Below are positions 17,996-26,257 of a stretch of 64,000 nucleotides of DNA, piece by piece. Numbering within the stretch: position 1 is the stretch's first letter; each line of letters starts with the position of its first letter. Origin of the DNA: Microbacterium sp. Gd 4-13 (GTDB lineage Bacteria; Actinomycetota; Actinomycetes; Actinomycetales; Microbacteriaceae); assembly GCF_003095395.1 (NCBI RefSeq), contig NZ_QEIJ01000010.1:1-64000 (forward strand), read 5' to 3'. A program made the position numbers and the translations under genes. The notes under the pieces were generated by a model that was given only the letters and a program-made list of their open reading frames with translations, ran no database searches and was not told the DNA's origin.

Positions 17996-18030
17996 CGGGT
18001 AAACGTACCCCGCCGGGGCCGAGCGTCCGC

Positions 18031-18918
18031 TCAGAGTTCGCGGGCCCAGGGGAGGTCGGCACCGGCGCGTGAGACGGTCAGCGCGGCGGCGCGGATCGCG
18101 TCGCCGCCGATCCGCTCGAGGGCGTCCCGGTCGAGGTCGGCGCTCCCGGATGCGGCGACCGACGCGACGAGCGACGCCATGAACGTGTCGCCGGCGCCGA
18201 TCGTGTCGACCACCGCGACCTTCTCGGCCGGGATCGTGAGCCGTTCGGTGCTCGTCGCGATGATCGCGCCCTCGCCGCCGAGCGTCACGGCGACCAGTCG
18301 CGGGCCGAGCGCGAGGATCGCGTCGACCACGGCGTCGGGAGCTGCTCCGGGGTAGAGCCACGCTGCATCCTCGTCGCTGAGCTTCACCACCGTCGAGAGA
18401 CGGGAGGTGGCCTCGAACGCGGCGAACGCCGCGGCGTGCTCGCCGACGAGGGCCGGCCGGATGTTCGGGTCGAACGTGACCTCGCTCGCCGACGTGTCGC
18501 CGAGCGCCTCCCGCACCGACGTGGCGCCGGGCTCGAGGAACGCCGCGACCGATCCGGTGTGCAGCACGCGCGGGCGCAGATCGGCGGGCATGGCGAACGG
18601 GTCCCAGGCGAGATCGAAGACGTACGACGCCTGGCCGTCGGAGGCGATCCGCGCACGCGCCGTCGACGTCGCATCCGCGGCGAACGACTCCCGCGGCACG
18701 ACCACGCCCGACTCCTCGAGATGGGCGGCGATCCGCGCTCCCCGGTCGTCTCTCCCGAGCTGGGTGACGAGTGCGACGCCGACCCCGCGGCGGCCGAGAC
18801 CGAGCGCGACGTTCGCGGGGCTCCCGCCGACGTGCTCCGTCGTGCCGTCGCGAGACTCGACGATGTCGATGAGCGCTTCGCCGATGACGACGACGTCGAG
18901 GATGGGGGCGGTGCTCAT
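18031..18918 (-). CDS. PfkB-family carbohydrate kinase
   Basis: The 295-residue kinase has the PfkB N-terminal motif GGSPANVALGLGRRG and the C-terminal DTIGAGDTF catalytic/anion-hole motif. Closest in layout to fructokinases and other ribokinase-like sugar kinases, so it should phosphorylate a sugar with ATP. CAGGAG is a good RBS. It is upstream of the hydrolase pair with a 35-bp gap and divergent from the flavin oxidoreductase gene. No transporter is adjacent to identify the sugar. Confidence 0.85.
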   Translation of the reverse strand: MSTAPILDVVVIGEALIDIVESRDGTTEHVGGSPANVALGLGRRGVGVALVTQLGRDDRGARIAAHLEESGVVVPRESFAADATSTARARIASDGQASYVFDLAWDPFAMPADLRPRVLHTGSVAAFLEPGATSVREALGDTSASEVTFDPNIRPALVGEHAAAFAAFEATSRLSTVVKLSDEDAAWLYPGAAPDAVVDAILALGPRLVAVTLGGEGAIIATSTERLTIPAEKVAVVDTIGAGDTFMASLVASVAASGSADLDRDALERIGGDAIRAAALTVSRAGADLPWAREL

Positions 18919-18984
18919 GGATTCTCCTGTGACGGTCAGGTGCCGCGTCCCTCGAATCTACGCGGCGAGAGGCGGCGGCGTTGC

Positions 18985-18990
18985 CATAAT
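18985..18990 (+). promoter_or_regulatory. -10 element of the LLM oxidoreductase gene
   Basis: CATAAT (5/6 to TATAAT) is the only AT-rich hexamer in the 104-bp divergent gap and is well placed, 33 bp before the plus-strand start. No clear -35 was seen. Confidence 0.4.
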
Positions 18991-19022
18991 GAGGTGCCCC
19001 GTTCCACGAAAGGCCGACAACG

Positions 19023-19994
19023 ATGAGTCCCGACCATGTGGGAGTGATACTGCCCCGCGATCTGCCCGCCGGCGAGGTCGTCTCCTTCGCCCGCAGGGCC
19101 GAAGAACTCGGATTCGACGAGCTGTGGGTCGTCGAAGACCTGGGCTTCCGCGGCGGTATCGCGCAGGCCTCGGCCGTACTCGCCTCGACGCGTCGCATCA
19201 CGGTCGGCGTGGGCATCCTCCCCGCCGGTGCACGAAACGTCGCCTTCACCGCGATGGAGATCGCCACGCTCGGCGAGCTCTTCCCCGGCCGCGTGATCGT
19301 GGGCGTCGGCCACGGCATGCCGCAGTGGATGCGCTCGCTCGGTGTGTGGCCGAAGAGCCCGCTCACGCTGCTGAGCGAATACACGGCCGCGCTGACCGCT
19401 CTCCTCCGCGGCGAGTCGACCCCCGAGGCCGGTCGCTACGTCGACGTGGCGGGCCTGCGTCTCGACCTCGTGCCGTCGACGCCCCCGCCCATCGTCTGGG
19501 GCGTGCGGGGTCCTCGTTCTCTCGCTGCCGCCGGGCGGGTCGCCCAGGGCGTCGTGCTCGCCGAGCCGTCGGCGCCCGCGTACATCAGCGCGTCGATCGA
19601 GACCTCGGCGTTCGACACCCGACGGACGGATGCTGCGGCGCCGCTGGTCGTCGCGTACGACATCGCCGCTGTCGCCGCGACCGATGCTGCGGCCCGCGAA
19701 CTCGTGCGGCCGGCTCTGGGCATCGTCGGCGAACCCGACTGGTACCCGCACATCGCGCCCCTGCCCTTCGCCGACGATGTCGCGGCGCTGCGCGAACGGA
19801 CCGGCAGCCCCGACGCGTTCGCCGCGGCGCTCCCCGACGAGTGGATCGACGCGCTCGCCCTGGCGGGCACGGCCGACCGGGTGCGCGCCGCGATCGCCGA
19901 GCGGCACGCGGCCGGCGCGACGAGCGTCGTGCTCACCCCGATCGGTGCCGACCGCTCTGCCGCGCTCGAAGACCTCGCCGGCGCCCTCGGTTGA
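19023..19994 (+). CDS. LLM-class flavin-dependent oxidoreductase
   Basis: This 323-residue TIM-barrel protein of the bacterial-luciferase-like family has typical segments AEELGFDELWVVEDLGF and GRVIVGVGHGMPQWM. It may use FMN or F420; the short length and mid-region resemble F420-type members, but sequence alone does not settle this. AAAGG precedes the ATG. It is divergent from the sugar kinase and convergent, with a 3-bp gap, with an SDR gene. Substrate unknown. Confidence 0.8.
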   Translation: MSPDHVGVILPRDLPAGEVVSFARRAEELGFDELWVVEDLGFRGGIAQASAVLASTRRITVGVGILPAGARNVAFTAMEIATLGELFPGRVIVGVGHGMPQWMRSLGVWPKSPLTLLSEYTAALTALLRGESTPEAGRYVDVAGLRLDLVPSTPPPIVWGVRGPRSLAAAGRVAQGVVLAEPSAPAYISASIETSAFDTRRTDAAAPLVVAYDIAAVAATDAAARELVRPALGIVGEPDWYPHIAPLPFADDVAALRERTGSPDAFAAALPDEWIDALALAGTADRVRAAIAERHAAGATSVVLTPIGADRSAALEDLAGALG

Positions 19995-19997
19995 CGC

Positions 19998-20927
19998 TCA
20001 GACCGCGAACCGGGCCCCGGTGAGGCGCTCGGACGCCTCCCAGAGCCGTCGCGCGTCGGCCATGCTGCGCATCGGTGCCCAGAACTCCTTCCGAGCGGGC
20101 CTGCCCCCGATCACACGGATCGGACCGTAGAACTCGTCGCCCAGGGCCGCCGGGTCGGTGGCCGCCATGAGGGCGGGAAGCGCTGCGGTCTCGGGCGTGC
20201 CGGCGATGCCGAGACGCGAGAGCAGACCGACCACCCGTCGCCCGCCGGTGTCCTTCTCGCGCCCTATCCCCGGCTGGGCCGCGAGAAGGTTCGTCGGCGA
20301 GATGCCCGGGTGCGCCAGGTTGCTCGTGATCGCCCACTGCCCCTCGCGGCTGCGCGCATCGAGCTCGCGGGCGAACAGGGCCACCGCGAGCTTCGATTGG
20401 TTGTACGCGGCCATCCCGTCGTAACGCTCGCGCCCGTCCAGGTCGTTCCAGCCGATCGCCCCGCTGCGGGCGGCGATGCTCGTCTGGTGCGTGATGCGCG
20501 CTCTCCCCTCGCGCAGCAGCGGCATCAGACCCAGCGTGAGCGCGAAGTGCCCGAGATGGTTCGTGCCGAACTGCAGTTCGTGTCCGTCGCTCGTCTCCTG
20601 CCGCTGGGGCGGCTGCATGACGCCGGCGTTGTTGACGAGCAGGTGGATGGGACGCCCCTCGGCGCGGAGCTCGTCGACGAGGGCACCGACCGAGTCGAGC
20701 GAGGACAGGTCGAGCACGCGCGTCGAGACCGATGCCTCGGGGACCGCCGAGCGGATCCCCTCGGCGGCTCGCTCCCCCTTCGCCGGCGAGCGCACCGGCA
20801 GGACCACCTCGGCGCCCGCGCGGGCCAGGCGGGTGGCGATCACGCGCCCGATCCCGTCGCTGGCGCCGGTCACGACGGCGATTCTTCCGGTCAGGTCGGG
20901 AACGGTGATGTCGATGGGGTGTGCCAT
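19998..20927 (-). CDS. Short-chain dehydrogenase/reductase
   Basis: The 309-residue SDR has TGASDGIG (cofactor), NNAGVMQPP and the catalytic YNQSK (YxxxK). It resembles WW-oxidoreductase/retinol-dehydrogenase-like SDRs. The start ATG at 20927 has GAGGAG directly upstream, so the longer frame to 21002 is rejected. It lies 119 bp downstream of an MmyB-type regulator on the same strand, a common pairing in actinobacteria in which the regulator controls the SDR. Confidence 0.85.
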   Translation of the reverse strand: MAHPIDITVPDLTGRIAVVTGASDGIGRVIATRLARAGAEVVLPVRSPAKGERAAEGIRSAVPEASVSTRVLDLSSLDSVGALVDELRAEGRPIHLLVNNAGVMQPPQRQETSDGHELQFGTNHLGHFALTLGLMPLLREGRARITHQTSIAARSGAIGWNDLDGRERYDGMAAYNQSKLAVALFARELDARSREGQWAITSNLAHPGISPTNLLAAQPGIGREKDTGGRRVVGLLSRLGIAGTPETAALPALMAATDPAALGDEFYGPIRVIGGRPARKEFWAPMRSMADARRLWEASERLTGARFAV

Positions 20928-21046
20928 GAGAACTCCTCGGTGGTGCGACCCGGGGCCGCGGAAACGGTGTACCCCGATGCTCGCCCCGTGGTGCTGCGAC
21001 ATTCAGGGCCTGACGATCCACGGATGCGGCGACCACCCCACGGGCG

Positions 21047-21886
21047 TCACGACAGCGACGACGCCCCGACGACGGCGAGAAGCTCGAGCTTGTCGTAGCT
21101 CTCGCTGCCCGGTACTGCCGTGTAGACGAGCAGCCGGTGCGACTGGTCGGGGTCGAGGAGCGTCTGGCACGACAGTTCGAGCTCCCCCACCACGGGATGG
21201 CGGAAGCGCTTCACGTCGGGCGGGCGCATGCCGACCTCGTGGGCGTCCCACAGACGCGCGAACTCGTCGCTCTCGCCTCGCAGCTGTGCCGCGAGGCGGG
21301 CGGCCCGCGAATCCTCCCCCCGCATCGTCGCGATCTCTCGCAGCCCCGCCGTGTAGAGGCGGGAGAGGTGCGCGCGATCCTCGGCCGGGTAGGCCTCCTG
21401 CGACGCCGGCTCCGTGAACCATCGGTAGCCGAGACTGCGCGCGAGCCCGACGCGCTGGGTCGCATCCCCCAGGAGGGCGACCCCGAGCGGGGTCTGGCGC
21501 AGAGTCTCGCCCAGTTCGGTGACGATCTCGGCGGGGGTGTCGTGGAGACGATCGAGGATGCGCAGGAGCCCCGGGCCGACGAAGTCGCTGTCCGCGCCGC
21601 GGGCCGGCGCGTTGTGGCCGGCGAGGCGGAACACGTGGTCGCGCTCATCGAGCGACAGGTGGAGCCCCTGCGCGATCGACGCGATCATCTGCTCCGACGG
21701 GTGCGGGCCGGTGCCCCGTTCGAGCCGCGCGTAATAGTCGGTGGACATGTGGCAGAGCGCCGCGACCTCCTCGCGACGCAGCCCCGCGGTCCTGCGGCGT
21801 TGCCCGCGCCCGAGCCCCACGTCTTCGGGCTGCAGCGATTCGCGTCGACGCCGCAGGAACGTCGCCAACCCCGAACGATCGATCAT
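21047..21886 (-). CDS. XRE helix-turn-helix regulator with MmyB-like domain
   Basis: The 279-residue protein has an N-terminal XRE-type HTH (about 8-85; RTAGLRREEVAALCHMSTDYYARLERG) and a C-terminal MmyB-like ligand-binding domain (about 100-270). This architecture is widespread in actinobacteria and normally sits next to an SDR, as here; the C-terminal domain is thought to bind a fatty-acid-like ligand. GGAGGAG is the RBS. Confidence 0.87.
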   Translation of the reverse strand: MIDRSGLATFLRRRRESLQPEDVGLGRGQRRRTAGLRREEVAALCHMSTDYYARLERGTGPHPSEQMIASIAQGLHLSLDERDHVFRLAGHNAPARGADSDFVGPGLLRILDRLHDTPAEIVTELGETLRQTPLGVALLGDATQRVGLARSLGYRWFTEPASQEAYPAEDRAHLSRLYTAGLREIATMRGEDSRAARLAAQLRGESDEFARLWDAHEVGMRPPDVKRFRHPVVGELELSCQTLLDPDQSHRLLVYTAVPGSESYDKLELLAVVGASSLS

Positions 21887-21970
21887 GCGCCCCTCCTCCG
21901 GCGGGATCGGCCCGCCCTGTCGTTCCTACACGCGTGACCACCCGGCCGCCAGGACTCGCCGGTCCACCCC

Positions 21971-23152
21971 TCAGCGCGTGAACGCGCTCAGCCCCGTCAC
22001 CGCCCGCCCCACGATGAGGGTGTTGATCTCGCGGGTGCCCTCGTAGGTGTAGACGGCCTCCGCGTCGGTGAAGAATCGCGCGACGTCGTTGTCGATGACG
22101 ATCCCGTTGCCGCCGACGACCTCGCGAGCCCACGCCACGGTCTCGCGCAGCCGGTCGGAGAGCCACACCTTGGCCAGGGCGGAGTCCTCGTCGCGCGAGA
22201 CCCCCGCCTGTCGCCGCTCGGCGAGGCGAACGGCCATGCCGAGCGACGCCGTGACGTTCCCCAGCATCCGCACGAGCTTGTCCTGCACGAGCTGGAACCC
22301 CGCGATCGGGCGCCCGAACTGCTCGCGCGACAGCGTGTAGCGCAGCGCCGCTTCATACGCCCCCGCCTGGGCGCCCGCGGCGATCCAGGCGATATCGGGG
22401 CGGAGCGTGCGGAAGAGCGCCGACACGTCGGCGAACGACGACACACGCTGGAGCCGGTGCGACTCCGGCACGCGGACACCCTCGAGGGAGATGTCGGAGT
22501 TGGTGATCAGCCGCAGCGCGGCCTTGCGCTCGATGGTGGTCAGGGTCATTCCGGGGTCGTCGGTGCGGGCGAGGAAGACCTTGACCTGACCGTCGGCGAC
22601 GTCACGGGCGAAGACCCCGACGAACTCCGAGAAGGCGGCGTTGCCGATCCACCGCTTGGCTCCGTCGAGGATCCACTCCTCGCCCTCGCGCCGCGCCGTC
22701 GTTGCGAGTCCGCCCGCCACGTCGGAGCCGTGGTCGGGCTCGGTGAGCGCGAAGCATCCGGTCATCTCGAACGACACGATCGCGTCGTCCCACGCGGCCA
22801 CCTGCTCGTCGCTGCCGCCCTGGCGCACGAGCTCGCGGAACATGGCCGTCTGCCCGTGGAACAGCATGCCCGTGCTGATGTCGGTGCGCGAGAACTCGAA
22901 CGCCCGGAAGCCGTTGTACAGCTCTCGCGTGCGCCCGTCGGAGCCGAGCAAGGCGGGGTCGTCGACGAGCCGCAGGTCGCGCAGCGGTTCGCGCAGGCGC
23001 ACCGGCGAGGCAGCGCGCTCCCAGAAGTCGGGGAGGATCGGCGCGAGCTGCGTCTCGAGCAGCTCGCGCAGCGACCTCAGCTTGGCGGTCTCGGCATCGG
23101 TGAGCAGGTCGGCGAATCCGTAGAGGTCGGAGACGGGGTACAGAGCGGTCAC
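21971..23152 (-). CDS. Acyl-CoA dehydrogenase family protein
   Basis: The 393-residue flavoprotein resembles glutaryl-CoA-dehydrogenase-like members, with the FAD/substrate motifs CFALTEPDHGSDVAGG and WILDGAKRWIGNA and a catalytic glutamate in YEGTREIN (E371). It oxidises an acyl-CoA to the enoyl-CoA. The GTG start overlaps the upstream small chimeric gene by 4 bp and has AGGAGG inside that gene's last codons, so it is translationally coupled to the scar. Substrate cannot be named. Confidence 0.85.
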   Translation of the reverse strand: MTALYPVSDLYGFADLLTDAETAKLRSLRELLETQLAPILPDFWERAASPVRLREPLRDLRLVDDPALLGSDGRTRELYNGFRAFEFSRTDISTGMLFHGQTAMFRELVRQGGSDEQVAAWDDAIVSFEMTGCFALTEPDHGSDVAGGLATTARREGEEWILDGAKRWIGNAAFSEFVGVFARDVADGQVKVFLARTDDPGMTLTTIERKAALRLITNSDISLEGVRVPESHRLQRVSSFADVSALFRTLRPDIAWIAAGAQAGAYEAALRYTLSREQFGRPIAGFQLVQDKLVRMLGNVTASLGMAVRLAERRQAGVSRDEDSALAKVWLSDRLRETVAWAREVVGGNGIVIDNDVARFFTDAEAVYTYEGTREINTLIVGRAVTGLSAFTR

Positions 23153-23397
23153 GCTTCCTCCTGAAGAAGTCGGGCTCGGAGCGTGACCGGGTCGGCCTTC
23201 CCGCTTCCGGTGCGCTCGAGACCCGCCACGACGAGAAGCCGCGGGGGCTTCTTGCAGCCTGCCCGGTCAGCCCCGGCGCGAGAGATCACCCCTGACGGCG
23301 GGTCCTCCCGCCACGACGACGGCCCGAAGGTCTGCCCGACGAGGGTGGGGAGGTCATCCAGCGGCACGCCCAGGCGCGCAGCATCCGGTGAGATCAT
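23149..23397 (-). pseudogene. Chimeric remnant: MaoC head joined to AMP-ligase tail
   Basis: This 82-residue frame looks like a deletion fusion. Residues 1-31 (LDDLPTLVGQTFGPSSWRE) match the N-terminus of MaoC-type enoyl-CoA hydratases. Residues about 46-82 (KKPPRLLVVAGLERTGSGKADPVTLRARL) match the extreme C-terminus of acyl-CoA synthetases, including the SGK lysine. Neither domain is complete, so no enzyme activity is expected. Start (GAAGGAG RBS) and stop are intact, and the frame still couples translation to the acyl-CoA dehydrogenase. A short functional protein is unlikely but not excluded. Confidence 0.6.
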
Positions 23398-23431
23398 CTC
23401 CCTCTCCTTCGAACGCGATTGATCTCAGGCT

Positions 23432-23450
23432 ACCTGCAACTTTTGCGGGT
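23432..23450. promoter_or_regulatory. Candidate MarR operator
   Basis: ACCTGCAA-CTT-TTGCGGGT is an inverted repeat with 7 of 8 matching positions ending 3 bp before the MarR ATG and in the gap shared with the divergent acyl-CoA dehydrogenase unit. Regulation of both by the MarR protein is inferred. Confidence 0.45.
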
Positions 23451-23453
23451 GAC

Positions 23454-23963
23454 ATGATGAATTCCGCGGGCGCACCCCGCGGAAGGGACGCCCGCGAGAA
23501 CATGCCCGGCGACAGAGGCCTCATCTACCTGCTCAAGCGGGCCGAGATGGCCGTGAGACGTCCGTTCATCGACGCGGTGGCCTCGCACGGGCTGAACTAT
23601 GCCCAGTACACCGCCCTGACGGTGCTCACGCGCCTGCCGGGTCTCACGTCTTCCGACCTGGCGCGCCGGTCGTTCGTGAGGCCGCAGTCGATGGCCGAGA
23701 CCCTGACCCCTCTCATCGACGCGGGCCTGGCCCGGCGGGATCGCAACCCCGACCACGGCCGGCAGATCCTCCTGTCGATCACCCCGGCCGGTATCGAGAA
23801 GATCGACGCGATGGCCGAGTCCGTCCGCACGATCGAGGACGCCATGCTCGGCGACTTCGACGACGACGAGGTCGCCCTCTTCGCGAGCTTCCTGCGTCGG
23901 GCGCGCCGGAACCTCGCCGAGTCGGAGATCGAGAACCCGAACGCCCCGCCGGAGCGCTCCTAG
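23454..23963 (+). CDS. MarR-family transcriptional regulator
   Basis: The winged-HTH protein (169 residues from the ATG at 23454) shows the MarR core from LIYLLKRAEMAVRRPF to LRRARRNLAE, with the wing at DRNPDHGRQILLSIT. ATG codons at 23454, 23457 and 23502 are all possible; only the last begins directly before the conserved core, but none has a strong RBS, and a leaderless transcript is conceivable. It is divergent from the acyl-CoA dehydrogenase unit and probably its regulator. Its stop codon overlaps that of the DUF3253 gene in the shared palindrome CTAG. Confidence 0.82.
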   Translation: MMNSAGAPRGRDARENMPGDRGLIYLLKRAEMAVRRPFIDAVASHGLNYAQYTALTVLTRLPGLTSSDLARRSFVRPQSMAETLTPLIDAGLARRDRNPDHGRQILLSITPAGIEKIDAMAESVRTIEDAMLGDFDDDEVALFASFLRRARRNLAESEIENPNAPPERS

Positions 23964-24265
23964 GCGTCGGGCTCCCGCCCCGTGGCGGCGGGTCGCCGAC
24001 GGATGCGGATCGGTCCGCGCGCGGTCGCCGGGTCGACGACCTCCCCGCGCTGGGTGATGTCGACGACGCCTGCAGCTTCCAGCCGCGCGGCGGCGGCGCG
24101 CGCAGCATCCATCTGCTCGCGCCATTGCTCACCGCCCACGACCCGCGCGGCCTCGGAGGGGCAGATCGTCGAGGTCGCGGCGCGGTGCGCGAGCAGGCCG
24201 AGGATCGCGGCCTCGAGATCACGGTCGGGTGCTGCGCTCTGCGCGGACGACGGCTCCTCGGGCAT
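23960..24265 (-). CDS. DUF3253-family protein
   Basis: The 101-residue protein matches the small DUF3253 family (LEAAILGLLAHRAATSTICPSEAAR then RLEAAGVVDITQRGEVVDP and a basic RIRRRP end), which looks like a compact winged-helix. GGGAGGA lies before the ATG at 24265. Function is unknown. Its stop is shared tail-to-tail with MarR (CTAG at 23960-23963). Confidence 0.78.
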   Translation of the reverse strand: MPEEPSSAQSAAPDRDLEAAILGLLAHRAATSTICPSEAARVVGGEQWREQMDAARAAAARLEAAGVVDITQRGEVVDPATARGPIRIRRRPAATGREPDA

Positions 24266-24472
24266 GCCTGATCCTCCCTCCCGCAGCCCCGCCGCCGGTG
24301 GGGCTTGCGCCGCACCCACGACCCTGATCCCCGCACCGGCGACCAGACCCGGGTGGCCGCGCGGCGCCCGAACTCGGCACGGCTGCCCGTCGACCGAACT
24401 TCGGACCGCTGCCCTACGCCCGAACTGAGCACGACTGCCCTACGCCCGAACTAAGCGCGGCCCCCCTAAGCC

Positions 24473-24561
24473 CGAACTCAGGATGAAACAGGCGCCGCAG
24501 CCGCAAACCCCGGTGTGTTGCCGGTCGGACAGCCATCCATCCTGAGTACGGGCAGCAGCGG
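24473..24561. repeat. 89-bp palindromic-ended repeat, copy 1
   Basis: This copy is about 85% identical to 24701-24789. It is bounded by inverted ends, CGAACTCAGGATG at the left and CATCCTGAGTACG at the right, so each copy resembles a small MITE-like or REP-like unit without coding capacity. Confidence 0.7.
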
Positions 24562-24700
24562 GCGCGGAGACCGCAGCGGAAGCGAGGCAGGCGCGGGATG
24601 CGGGGCGGCCGGAGCGGCGCGGTGCAGCCGGCGGGGTTCCCGTTGCGCTCGCCCCGCCCCGAACCCCGGCGGCCAGGCCCGTGATGGCCGGCCCGTCGAC

Positions 24701-24789
24701 CGAACTCAGGATGAAACACGTGCCGCAGCCCCGACCCCCGGCGTGTCGCCGGTCGGACGGCCAACCATCCTGAGTACGGGCAGCAACGG
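24701..24789. repeat. 89-bp palindromic-ended repeat, copy 2
   Basis: Direct repeat of 24473-24561 at an offset of exactly 228 bp, with the same inverted ends and scattered substitutions. The intervening 139 bp is GC-rich and not duplicated. Confidence 0.7.
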
Positions 24790-24951
24790 ACGGCGCGAAG
24801 GGCGGCGGGACCGAGGGTAGGTACGGACGGGACGGCGTAGCCAGGCGCGGAATCGCCAGCGGGCGCGCTGTCCCGCGCGTTCGGCGGGCGAAGCGCGCGA
24901 AAGCGCGCGGGGGACAGTTCATCTTTTATCAAACCTCACCGCGACTTCTGC

Positions 24952-24981
24952 TTGACCGAAGGCATTAGGTCGACATACGGT
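24952..24981 (+). promoter_or_regulatory. Candidate promoter of the ebo operon
   Basis: TTGACC (24952-24957) and TACGGT (24976-24981) are separated by 18 bp, in the only moderately AT-rich stretch ahead of the operon. The leader would be about 60 nt. Confidence 0.45.
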
Positions 24982-25045
24982 CGTCTAGCGCCTCAGTCCC
25001 CCGCGAAGCGCCCCGCGCACCGCCGCGCACAGAGCAAGGACAATG

Positions 25046-26257
25046 ATGACCGACAGTGCTTCTTCTTCCGATTTCACCGCGCCCCGCGTCGGCGCCTGGT
25101 TCATCGGAGCCCGCGGGTCGCTCGCGACCACCGCGACCGTGGGCCTGTTCGCCCTCGCCCGCGGAGCGGCCGCTCCGACCGGCCTGACGACCGAGAACGA
25201 CGAGTTCGCCGACGTGCCGCTGGTCGCCCTCGACGACATCGTCATCGGCGGCCATGACATCTACGAGGTGCCGCTCGCGGCGAAGGCCGCCTCGCTCGCC
25301 GCCGGCGGCATGTTCTCCGACGCGCTCGTCGAAGCGGTGCGAGCCGACCTCGACCGCACCGACGACGACCTGCGCCTCATCGACCTCTCCGGCCCGACCC
25401 AGCAGCATCACATCGACCGCATGGCGGCCGACATCGCCGACTTCCGCGACCGGCACGGCCTCGCCACGGTGGTGGTCGTCGACGTGTCGTCGACCGAGCC
25501 GCTCCCCGCCGACCACCCGGCGTTCCACTCCGAGGAAGCACTGCGCGACGCCCTCGCCGACCCGGGGCAGCGGGTGCTGCCGGCGAGCGCGGTCGCTGCC
25601 GCCGCCGCGATCCAGGCCGGCGCCGCCCTCGCCGCGTTCACCCCCTCGACGAGCCTCAACCTGCCCGTGCTGCGCGCGAGGGCCGAAGCGGCCGGCATCG
25701 CCTTCGCCGGTCAGGACGGCAAGACCGGCGAGACCCTGCTGCGCACCGTGCTCGCGCCCATGTTCACCGCGCGCAACCTGAAGGTGCGCTCGTGGGCGGG
25801 TACGAACCTCCTCGGCGGCGGCGACGGCGCGACCCTGGCCGATCCCGAGGCCGTGCGCTCGAAGCTCGTCTCCAAGAACCGCGGACTGCATTCGCTCGTC
25901 GGCGACGACGTCGTCGCTCCCCTCCACATCGACAACGTGCCCGACCTGGGTGACGTCAAGACCGCGTGGGACCACATCAGCGCCGTCGGCTTCCTCGGCA
26001 GCCGCGTGACCCTGCAGACGACGTGGAGCGCGTACGACTCGACGCTCGCCGCGCCTCTCGTGCTCGACCTCGTCCGCGTGCTCGCGCTGGCGTCGGCGGC
26101 CGGCCAGTCGGGCGCGATCGCCGAACTCGGATGCTTCTTCAAAGACCCGTGGGGAAGCGACACGCACGCCTTCGCCGACCAGACCGCCGCGTACGTCGCG
26201 TGGGTGCAGCGCACCGGTGTCCTCGTTCGTCTGGCGGAGGAGGTCAGCGCCGGATGA
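25046..26257 (+). CDS. Inositol-3-phosphate synthase (ebo operon)
   Basis: The 403-residue protein belongs to the myo-inositol-1-phosphate synthase family, which converts glucose-6-phosphate to inositol-3-phosphate with NAD. The NAD loop appears as GARGSLATTA (21-30), followed by GLTTENDEF, DLSGPTQQHH and the GTNLLGGGDG and SKNRGLHS segments of the catalytic domain. ATG at 25046 has AAGGA 5 nt away and is preferred to the adjacent ATG at 25043. It is first in the ebo operon and occupies the place of EboD, a sugar-phosphate-cyclase-like protein in other bacteria. The stop overlaps the eboC start. Confidence 0.85.
   Translation: MTDSASSSDFTAPRVGAWFIGARGSLATTATVGLFALARGAAAPTGLTTENDEFADVPLVALDDIVIGGHDIYEVPLAAKAASLAAGGMFSDALVEAVRADLDRTDDDLRLIDLSGPTQQHHIDRMAADIADFRDRHGLATVVVVDVSSTEPLPADHPAFHSEEALRDALADPGQRVLPASAVAAAAAIQAGAALAAFTPSTSLNLPVLRARAEAAGIAFAGQDGKTGETLLRTVLAPMFTARNLKVRSWAGTNLLGGGDGATLADPEAVRSKLVSKNRGLHSLVGDDVVAPLHIDNVPDLGDVKTAWDHISAVGFLGSRVTLQTTWSAYDSTLAAPLVLDLVRVLALASAAGQSGAIAELGCFFKDPWGSDTHAFADQTAAYVAWVQRTGVLVRLAEEVSAG

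Larger units (their letters stand above)
24266..25045. other. Noncoding region with palindromic repeat copies
   Basis: No gene is supported in these 780 bp. Open frames here are artefacts of high GC and read repeated low-complexity peptides. The region holds two 89-bp repeats, partial copies of their end words (CCCGAACTNAGC at about 24390-24480), and the promoter of the ebo operon near its right end. Confidence 0.7.

Noticed and set aside
24414..24932. Open frame of 172 codons on the minus strand in the gene-free gap, with a repeated peptide
   Set aside because: The peptide repetition mirrors the 89-bp DNA repeat, there is no RBS or family match, and frames on all strands are open because of GC bias.
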